37,405 nucleotides of DNA from Chloroflexota bacterium (GTDB taxonomy: Bacteria; Chloroflexota; Dehalococcoidia; FW602-bin16). The stretch lies in the NCBI GenBank assembly GCA_004297765.1, contig SCTZ01000001.1, forward strand, positions 1 to 37,405. Direction: 5' to 3'. Shown here one piece after another: positions 32,485-37,405 of this stretch (positions within the stretch are counted from its first letter, which is position 1; each line of letters begins with the position of its first letter). A program made the translations under genes and the position numbers. The notes below the pieces were generated by a model. That model did no database searches. It was not told the origin of the DNA and was given only the letters and a program-made list of their open reading frames with translations.

Positions 32485-34252
32485 TCTCCGTGCCGGGCAG
32501 GGCGTCTTCACCGCACTCGACGCAGTAGCCGCTCAGACTCAGTACCTGGGCGGGGCGGCTGCCGCTGCGATAGACGGTCACGCCCTTGCAGCCGAGCTGG
32601 TAGGCCAGGGTGTAGATCTGCCGCACATCGTCCAGGGTGGCATTCTCCGGCAGATTGGCCGTCTTGCTCACACCATTGTCAGTGTACTTCTGGAAAGCGG
32701 ACTGGATCTGTACATGCCAGGCCGGATCGATGTCCAGCGCGGTGACGAACAGCCGCTGAACGTCAGCCGGCACCTGGGGCAGTCCCTGCACGGAGCCGCG
32801 CCTGGCGATGACGTTCATCAGCTCGTCGTTGTAGAAGCCGCGCTGCTTAGCGACTTCCTTGAATATGGGATGCACCGACGGCAGCTCCTCCCCCTCCAGG
32901 ATGCGCCGGACGTAGGTCAGGGCGAAGATCGGCTCGATGCCGCTGGAGCAATTGGCGATCAGGGAGATGGTGCCGGTGGGAGCAACGGTGGTGACCGTGG
33001 CGTTGCGCAGCCGTGGACCGCCCGGCCGGTCGTAGATGCTGCCGGCGAAGTTGGGGAAGGTCCCGCGCGACTCGGCCAGCGCCGTCGAGGCCGCGGTCGC
33101 ACGCCTATCCACGAAAGCCATCACCTCTTCGGCTGTGTCCAGGGCCACCTGGGAATTATATGGAATGCCCAGCCGGATCAGCATGTCGGCAAATCCCATC
33201 ACCCCCAGCCCAATCTTGCGGTTGCCAAGGCAGATCTTCTCCGTGGCCGGCAAAGGATAGCTGTTCACCTGGACAACGTTGTCGAGGAAGTGCACGGCCG
33301 TCTGGATCGTGCACTCCAGCTTGGGGTAGTCGATGATGTACCCGCCAGCGCTCTGGGTAAGCATTCTGGAAAGATCGATGGAGCCGAGGCAACAGGCCTC
33401 GTAGGGCAGGAGCGGCTGCTCCGAGCAGGGGTTGGTGGCCTCGATCGTCCCCAGTTGAGGCGTGGGGTTGTCTCGGTTGATGCGATCGATGAAGATCACT
33501 CCCGGCTCCCCGCTTTCCCAGGCCATCTCCACGATCAGGTTCCAGATTTCGCGCGCCCGCACTCGCCGGGTCATCTCACCGGTGATGGGGTGGATCAGAT
33601 CGAACGGCTCGTCTCGCTCCACCGATTGCATGAAGGCATCGGTCACGGCCACCGAGAGGTTGAAGTTGGTCAGCTTGGTCCGATCGCGCTTGACCATGAT
33701 GAACTGGAAGATATCTGGATGATCTACCCGCAGGATGCCCATATTGGCGCCGCGGCGCGTGCTACCCCGCTTCATGATCTCTGTGGTGGCGTCGTAAATG
33801 GTCATGAACGAGATGGGTCCGGAAGCTATACCCTTGGTGCTCATCACCACGTCACCATCAGGCCGCAGGTGAGAGAACGAGAAGCCCGTTCCACCGCCGC
33901 CCTGCTGGATGACGGCTGCATCGCGGAGCGTTCCGAAGATGCTGTGCAGGTTGTCCTCGACCGGCAGAACGAAACAGGCCATGAGCTGGCCGACGCCTGC
34001 GCCCGCGTTCATGAGGGTGGGAGAGTTCGGCAGGAACTCCAGCCTGGAAAGCAGATGGTAGAACTCCCTGGCCGTGGACTCCAGGTCGGCCTGGGGGTCC
34101 AGCGCCAGATCACCCCGAGCCACCGTCCGCGCCACGCGCCAGAACATCTGCTCCGGCGTCTCGACAACGTGTCGATGTGCGTCCTTCAGCAAGTAGCGCT
34201 GTCGCAGGACAATCAGAGCGTTTTGTGAGAGACGAACGGTGTTTTCAGACAT
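32462..34252 (-). CDS. nrdJ: Class II (adenosylcobalamin-dependent) ribonucleotide reductase
   Basis: 596 residues. It reduces ribonucleotides to deoxyribonucleotides using coenzyme B12 and works with or without oxygen. No N-terminal ATP-cone is present. Key residues are Cys93 in LMACFVLP, the active-site set Asn274, Cys276 and Glu278 in NPCSE, and APTGTISLIANCSSGIEP. GGGGAGGG lies 6 nt before the ATG. The C terminus is unusual. After Tyr-Cys-Val-Glu-Cys-Gly (C577, C580), the first half of the zinc-ribbon redox tail, the frame runs into a G-rich repeat and stops, whereas relatives continue with a second CxxC-type pair. The reducing tail may therefore be truncated but retains one CxxC. Confidence 0.93.
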   Translation of the reverse strand: MSENTVRLSQNALIVLRQRYLLKDAHRHVVETPEQMFWRVARTVARGDLALDPQADLESTAREFYHLLSRLEFLPNSPTLMNAGAGVGQLMACFVLPVEDNLHSIFGTLRDAAVIQQGGGGTGFSFSHLRPDGDVVMSTKGIASGPISFMTIYDATTEIMKRGSTRRGANMGILRVDHPDIFQFIMVKRDRTKLTNFNLSVAVTDAFMQSVERDEPFDLIHPITGEMTRRVRAREIWNLIVEMAWESGEPGVIFIDRINRDNPTPQLGTIEATNPCSEQPLLPYEACCLGSIDLSRMLTQSAGGYIIDYPKLECTIQTAVHFLDNVVQVNSYPLPATEKICLGNRKIGLGVMGFADMLIRLGIPYNSQVALDTAEEVMAFVDRRATAASTALAESRGTFPNFAGSIYDRPGGPRLRNATVTTVAPTGTISLIANCSSGIEPIFALTYVRRILEGEELPSVHPIFKEVAKQRGFYNDELMNVIARRGSVQGLPQVPADVQRLFVTALDIDPAWHVQIQSAFQKYTDNGVSKTANLPENATLDDVRQIYTLAYQLGCKGVTVYRSGSRPAQVLSLSGYCVECGEDALPGTERGLGAGG

Positions 34253-34359
34253 AACAAACCCTCCCCAACGAGGTAGCGATATCGGTGCAAGGCGTGTGCC
34301 AGGGACGATGAAAGGGAACCAAAGCAGCTTGCCCATAAACTCGCTCTCCGCTAGATTCT

Positions 34360-34401
34360 TTGAATAGCATCTTGAAGCAAGCCCAACTCAAGGAGAAGTG
34401 A
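34360..34401 (+). pseudogene. C-terminal remnant of a HicA toxin gene
   Basis: The frame reads L-N-S-I-L-K-Q-A-Q-L-K-E-K then stop, matching the end of HicA toxins. An in-frame stop lies about 24 nt earlier, and the double-stranded RNA-binding part with its catalytic His is missing. It is directly followed by the hicB remnant with 2 nt between stop and start, the normal HicA-HicB order. Confidence 0.6.
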
Positions 34402-34403
34402 GC

Positions 34404-34615
34404 ATGCACCGCTTTCTGGTAGTTATCGAAAAGGCAATGGAAACTATTCAGCATATGCTCCCGATCTGCCCGGCTGTGTGGCTACGGGTGAGACCCTGGA
34501 GGAGGCGGAGCGCAACATGCACGAAGCTATCCGTACGCACGTTCAGGGGCTAGTCGAAGACAACTTGCCAGTGCCAGAGTCGCACGCTATGGCCGAGTAC
34601 ATAGCCGTCCCATAG
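34404..34615 (+). pseudogene. Frameshifted HicB antitoxin gene
   Basis: The ATG has AAGGAG 8 nt upstream and encodes MHRFLVVIEKA. The HicB sequence then continues in another frame from 34436 (NGNYSAYAPDLPGCVATGE, then TLEEAERNMHEAIRTHVQG) to TAG at 34613-34615. One base appears lost near 34434-34436. Joined, the product would be about 70 residues with the typical HicB partial RNase H fold and no C-terminal DNA-binding domain. With HicA gone, relaxed selection explains the loss. A sequencing or assembly error is the alternative. Confidence 0.75.
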
Positions 34616-34660
34616 GCATCCGATCGTCGTCTCTCTCCATTGTGTGTCACACCCATCTAG

Positions 34661-34791
34661 TGCGTCGTTTCGTAAGTCAGCACCACACTGCGGAGACGGC
34701 GCAGTCGGACCGCCGCCGCAGACCGCCGCGGTCGCCTCAGGCGACCGCGGCGGTCTTTTCCGACAGGATGCCGGACTTGTGGAACGACGCA
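34661..34791. mobile_element. 131-bp MITE-like element, second family
   Basis: The ends TGCGTCGTTTCGTAAGTC and the complement of GACTTGTGGAACGACGCA form imperfect terminal inverted repeats. A strong palindrome (34720-34756) lies at its centre. There is no coding capacity and no clear target duplication. It sits between the decayed hicB and the RHH/MazF pair. Confidence 0.55.
34720..34756. repeat. Perfect 18-bp-arm palindrome followed by T-tract
   Basis: AGACCGCCGCGGTCGCCT and its complement meet at a single C (34738), followed by TTTT on the plus strand. It could act as an intrinsic terminator for plus-strand transcripts. The centre CGCCTCAGGCG is shared with 7046-7088. Confidence 0.7.
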
Positions 34792-34885
34792 TTTAGCGTT
34801 GCCCCTCTTGACCAGAGCCAGACCTGATGGCATAATGTATGCGCTAGTGTCATACGATCTGTATGCTGCGATGAGAGGGGCCAAC

Positions 34886-35167
34886 GTGGCGCAGAGGGTC
34901 AAGCCTAGAATCACCGTCACAGTCGACCCACAGATGTTGGAAGAGGTCGACGCCTACATTCGGGAGCACGCGGGAGCGGACCGGAGCCAGATAGTAGATA
35001 AGGCTCTGCGCTGCTGGTACGCCCAGATGCTAGATGAGGCGCTTGCGAAACAGCACGCGGCTCCCAGGTCTCCCGAGGAACTGGAGCAGCGCGCCGCCTG
35101 GAAGCGCATCCGCACGGCCCAGATGCTCCGTGGGGATCGCGCGCCCCGGGTGCCTGAAGGGGAGTAG
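34886..35167 (+). CDS. Ribbon-helix-helix antitoxin
   Basis: 93 residues. The N-terminal strand and two helices PRITVTVDPQMLEEVDAYIREHAGADRSQIVDKAL fit the MetJ/Arc/CopG ribbon-helix-helix fold (about 7-45). The charged C-terminal half (RSPEELEQRAAWKRIRTAQ) would bind the toxin. I prefer the GTG at 34886, with GAGAGGGG 5 nt upstream. An ATG at 34871 lacks a site. It is followed 3 nt later by the MazF-type toxin gene, whose ribosome-binding site lies in this gene's last codons. It should repress its own promoter. Confidence 0.82.
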   Translation: MAQRVKPRITVTVDPQMLEEVDAYIREHAGADRSQIVDKALRCWYAQMLDEALAKQHAAPRSPEELEQRAAWKRIRTAQMLRGDRAPRVPEGE

Positions 35168-35170
35168 ACT

Positions 35171-35536
35171 GTGGGAAAACCGCTTCCCAGGCGGGGGCAG
35201 ATCTGGAACGTATTCACCCCCGGCCAGCCTCAGGATCCTCATCAGCCTCGCCCGGCCCTCGTGATCTCTGCCGACGCACGGAATGTGGCGGAGGATGACA
35301 TCATCGTGGCTCCCATCTTCACGCGCGGTGCCACCGGTCCCACCCATGTTCCCATTCGGCGCGGGATAGGCGGACTGGGTCACGACTCGGTGATCTTCTG
35401 CGAGGAGATCACGGCCTTGGACGTAGATTCTCTGAGCCAGGGCCCTCTGGGAGACGCCGTGCCGGAGTCGTTGCTGCGTCGCGTCGTGCGCGCGGTCCGC
35501 ATCGCCATCGGCGACGTGCCTATGCCCGGCGATTGA
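35171..35536 (+). CDS. MazF/PemK-family toxin
   Basis: 121 residues with the PemK/MazF pattern: PRRGQIWNVF near the N terminus, RPALVISADARN (about 27-38) and VIFCEEITALD, the strand carrying the conserved position before the dimer helix. Such proteins are sequence-specific endoribonucleases neutralised by the cognate antitoxin. The start is GTG, 6 nt after GGGGAG. It is co-transcribed with the RHH antitoxin. Unlike the nearby HicAB remnant, this pair looks intact. Confidence 0.87.
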   Translation: MGKPLPRRGQIWNVFTPGQPQDPHQPRPALVISADARNVAEDDIIVAPIFTRGATGPTHVPIRRGIGGLGHDSVIFCEEITALDVDSLSQGPLGDAVPESLLRRVVRAVRIAIGDVPMPGD

Positions 35537-35576
35537 GGACCCCGTTGGCTATCGCTCTACCCTACCGTCTCTCCAT

Positions 35577-35606
35577 TTGACCGCCACCCGCCCGCTGGCC
35601 TACAAT
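35577..35606 (+). promoter_or_regulatory. Promoter predicting a leaderless transcript
   Basis: TTGACC (35577-35582) and TACAAT (35601-35606) are 18 nt apart. The ATG of the phosphatase begins 7 nt after the -10 box, at the expected transcript start, and there is no Shine-Dalgarno sequence. Confidence 0.7.
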
Positions 35607-35612
35607 CTACCC

Positions 35613-36248
35613 ATGCATCTCCTGCTCGTCCGCCACGCCGAATCAGTCGGCAATATCGAGAAACGCTGGCAGGGCCATGCCGATTTTCCGCTCACGGCCA
35701 AAGGACTGTCCCAGGCCGAGTGCGCCGCGCGGCGGCTCTCGACGGTCGCGGTGAGCGCCATCTACAGCAGCCCTTCTTCGCGCGCCCTGGAGACGGCGCG
35801 CATCATCGGGGCTCGCCACGGTATCCAACCTCAGGCAGAGGATGGTCTGCGCGAATACGATGTGGGCACGCTCTCCGGAGAGCTGATTCGAGACATCGAG
35901 GACCAGTACCCGCGGGTCTACCAGCGCATGGTGGGCATCTACGATGAAGGCACCGACGTGGCCGGCGAAGAGGGTCAGCCAGCCTTCAGAGCCCGGGTCC
36001 ACGCCGCCATGTGGCGTATCATCCAAGCCCACCCCGGTCGGCAGGTAGTGGTTGTCTCCCATCGTGGCCCCTTCGCGACCTTCCTACTGGACTGGCTCGA
36101 GCTCAAGCCCACCAAACGTCCCCCCTTCGAGTTCTCCAACGCCTCGCTCAGTATCCTCCAGGTGGAAGGCCCCGCCTTCCTGACGATCCAGGTGCTCAAC
36201 GACACCTGCCACTTGCCGCCGGAGTTGGTGAGCGAACGCCTCTTGTAG
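35613..36248 (+). CDS. Histidine phosphatase family protein (phosphoglycerate-mutase-like)
   Basis: 211 residues. The catalytic phosphate pocket begins LLVRHAES with nucleophile His8. Later elements include YSSPSSRALETA, a mid-protein glutamate in LREYDVGTLSGE and the second His in VVSHRGP. The branch contains small-molecule and sugar phosphatases as well as mutases; the short loops favour a phosphatase such as a cobalamin or phosphoglycolate type. It starts at the ATG 35613 from an apparent leaderless transcript. Its TAG stop codon overlaps a G-rich palindrome. Confidence 0.9.
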   Translation: MHLLLVRHAESVGNIEKRWQGHADFPLTAKGLSQAECAARRLSTVAVSAIYSSPSSRALETARIIGARHGIQPQAEDGLREYDVGTLSGELIRDIEDQYPRVYQRMVGIYDEGTDVAGEEGQPAFRARVHAAMWRIIQAHPGRQVVVVSHRGPFATFLLDWLELKPTKRPPFEFSNASLSILQVEGPAFLTIQVLNDTCHLPPELVSERLL

Positions 36249-36297
36249 GGGCTAGGGGTTGGGGGGACCAGCCCCCAACCCCTAGCCCCCAACCCCC
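36248..36297. repeat. G-rich palindrome with G-quadruplex motif after the phosphatase
   Basis: GGGGCTAGGGGTTGGGGG (36248-36265) pairs perfectly with 36272-36289 around a 6-nt loop. On the minus strand 36272-36297 gives four G-tracts (5, 5, 4, 5) with loops TT, CTA and TT. It starts on the last base of the stop codon and is related to the palindrome at 32428. Confidence 0.75.
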
Positions 36298-36382
36298 GGG
36301 CCTGGCACACATCCTGCCGCATCCGGTTGGGCAAGGTAAGTTGCTATGTTGTGGTTGGATCCTGGGCAGAGGTGGGGCAGGG

Positions 36383-37102
36383 ATGATTCCGTACCGCGAT
36401 CAGCCGGAGAAGCGGCGTCGAACGACGCCGTACGTCATGTTGACGATCGTGGCCCTCAACGTGCTCGTCTTTCTCTACGAGCTGTCGCTGGGAGCGGGAG
36501 TCGAGAACTTCATCGCCGCGCTGGGCGTGATCCCGTACGACGTAACCACGGGCACGCATGTGGGGGCGGCTTCGGTGGTTCCGCCCTATCTCACCATCCT
36601 GACCTCCATGTTCATCCACGCCGGCTTACTCCACATCGCTGGCAACATGCTGTTTCTGTGGGTCTTCGGCGACAACGTGGAGGATCTGCTGGGGCACTTT
36701 ACCTTCCTGGTCCTGTACCTCGTGTGCGGTATCGGCGCAGCGCTGGCCCAGATCGCTGCCGATCCCTTCTCACAGGTGCCCAGCATCGGAGCCAGCGGGG
36801 CCATCGCGGGCGTGCTGGCCGCCTATATGCTGTTGTTTCCCCGGGCCACGGTCGACACGCTCGTCGTCTTCCTACCTCTCCGCATTCCCGCACTGCTGTT
36901 GATCGGCTTCTGGATCGTTTGGCAGTTGTTCAGTGGTCTGGCCTCGCTGGGCGTCCCCACGGCCCAGACCAGCGGCGTAGCCTATTGGGCCCATGTCGGG
37001 GGCTTTGTGGTTGGACTGCTGATCACGCTGGTATTGCGGGCAGTGGGGCTGGGCGCAAGGCGCCCGCCGCGCATGTGGGGTGGAGACGGGAGCTCACTCT
37101 AG
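36383..37102 (+). CDS. Rhomboid-family intramembrane serine protease
   Basis: 239 residues with about six membrane helices. The catalytic dyad is Ser138 in GASGAIAG and His204 in AHVGG. His84 and Asn88 in HIAGNMLFLWVFG stabilise the oxyanion, and the L1 loop WR-type region before TSMFIHA is in place. It cleaves membrane proteins within the bilayer. A cytoplasmic basic N terminus (PYRDQPEKRRR) precedes helix 1. The start is an ATG after a G-rich stretch (GGTGGGGCAGGG). It is followed 20 nt later by the thiamine-binding protein gene. Confidence 0.93.
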   Translation: MIPYRDQPEKRRRTTPYVMLTIVALNVLVFLYELSLGAGVENFIAALGVIPYDVTTGTHVGAASVVPPYLTILTSMFIHAGLLHIAGNMLFLWVFGDNVEDLLGHFTFLVLYLVCGIGAALAQIAADPFSQVPSIGASGAIAGVLAAYMLLFPRATVDTLVVFLPLRIPALLLIGFWIVWQLFSGLASLGVPTAQTSGVAYWAHVGGFVVGLLITLVLRAVGLGARRPPRMWGGDGSSL

Positions 37103-37122
37103 CATAACAAGGAGGCATTCAG

Positions 37123-37405
37123 ATGGTAGTTGCAGAGATAAGCGTCGAGCCCATTGGCACCGGATCGCCCGGTATAGCGGATTTCGTGACAGCCTGCGTC
37201 GAGCTGCTGGAGAATCAGCGCGACGTCAAGTTCGAGGTCACGGCCATGGGCACCATCATCGAAGGCGAGCGCAAGACGGTGCTAACGCTCCTCGATCGGA
37301 TGCACGAGAAGTGCCTGCAAATGGGCGCCCCGCGCGTGCTTACCGAGCTGCGCATCGACGAGCGAGTCGACAAGTCGCTCCACATCAGCGAGATGGAGCG
37401 CGAAG
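37123..37405 (+). CDS. MTH1187/YkoF-type thiamine-binding protein, 3' end outside window
   Basis: 94 residues are visible in an unbroken frame to the window edge, close to the roughly 100 expected. The ferredoxin-like fold pattern VVAEISVEPIG ... KFEVTAMGTIIEGE ... RVLTELRIDERVDK is typical of the DUF77/MTH1187 family of small cytoplasmic proteins that bind thiamine or its precursors. GGAGG (37111-37115) lies 7 nt before the ATG. Confidence 0.85.
   Translation, partial: MVVAEISVEPIGTGSPGIADFVTACVELLENQRDVKFEVTAMGTIIEGERKTVLTLLDRMHEKCLQMGAPRVLTELRIDERVDKSLHISEMERE

Noticed and set aside
32447..34228. 593-codon open frame on the plus strand
   Set aside because: It is antisense to the ribonucleotide reductase gene, whose catalytic motifs are all present, and it shows no recognisable domain.
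1..37405. CRISPR array
   Set aside because: No regularly spaced direct repeats were seen. The repeats present are palindromic or dispersed.

Overview
The window is about 37 kb of GC-rich bacterial chromosome with no phage, plasmid or rRNA genes. Several features together suggest an uncultured Chloroflexota-like bacterium, which is an inference and not a proof: an adenosylcobalamin-type (class II) ribonucleotide reductase, an archaeal-type ATP-dependent DNA ligase beside a PolX/PHP polymerase, a gluzincin peptidase with a sortase-free C-terminal membrane anchor, and many palindromic repeats of the TGTCATTCTGAG type. Most genes have clear Shine-Dalgarno sites. GTG and TTG starts are common, and one AUU start is likely.

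Left part (1-13.5 kb), housekeeping and stress. A PrkA serine kinase runs off the left edge. It is followed by tRNA-Glu(CUC), an AbrB/RelE-like toxin-antitoxin pair, and a tightly overlapping operon of uracil-DNA glycosylase, GGDEF diguanylate cyclase and trehalose-phosphatase. Then come a Kef-type cation/proton antiporter, a two-gene ABC-2 exporter, ATP-dependent DNA ligase, PolX and Hsp20. UDG, PolX and the ligase could together carry out base-excision repair.

Middle part (13.6-28.8 kb), a catabolic island entirely on the minus strand. In transcription order: a 976-residue MalT/LuxR-like STAND regulator, a Liv-type substrate-binding lipoprotein, an acyl-CoA ligase, a crotonase lacking one of the two catalytic glutamates, a glyoxalase-fold protein, an MFS carrier, a four-cluster ferredoxin (DmsB-like), a DmsA-like molybdopterin oxidoreductase without a Tat signal, a second acyl-CoA ligase lacking its C-terminal domain, a PadR regulator and a ModA molybdate-binding lipoprotein. 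The set reads as uptake and CoA activation of an organic acid, beta-oxidation-like processing, a Mo-dependent redox step and molybdate supply. The substrate is unknown. This is the best candidate for an undescribed system. The padR-modA pair has its own near-consensus promoter, and that promoter's -35 box contains the stop codon of the truncated ligase.

Right part (29-37.4 kb). It holds a secreted membrane-anchored zinc peptidase, a succinate-semialdehyde-type aldehyde dehydrogenase, class II ribonucleotide reductase, a decayed HicAB pair, an intact RHH/MazF pair, a histidine phosphatase with a leaderless promoter, a rhomboid protease and the start of a MTH1187/YkoF-type thiamine-binding protein.

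Repeats are a theme of the window. Two near-identical 132-bp MITE-like elements lie in opposite orientation 22 kb apart, and a core relative sits at 2.6 kb. A different 131-bp element lies at 34.7 kb. Several long perfect hairpins occur, and G-rich palindromes overlap the stop codons of two genes and carry four-tract G-quadruplex motifs.
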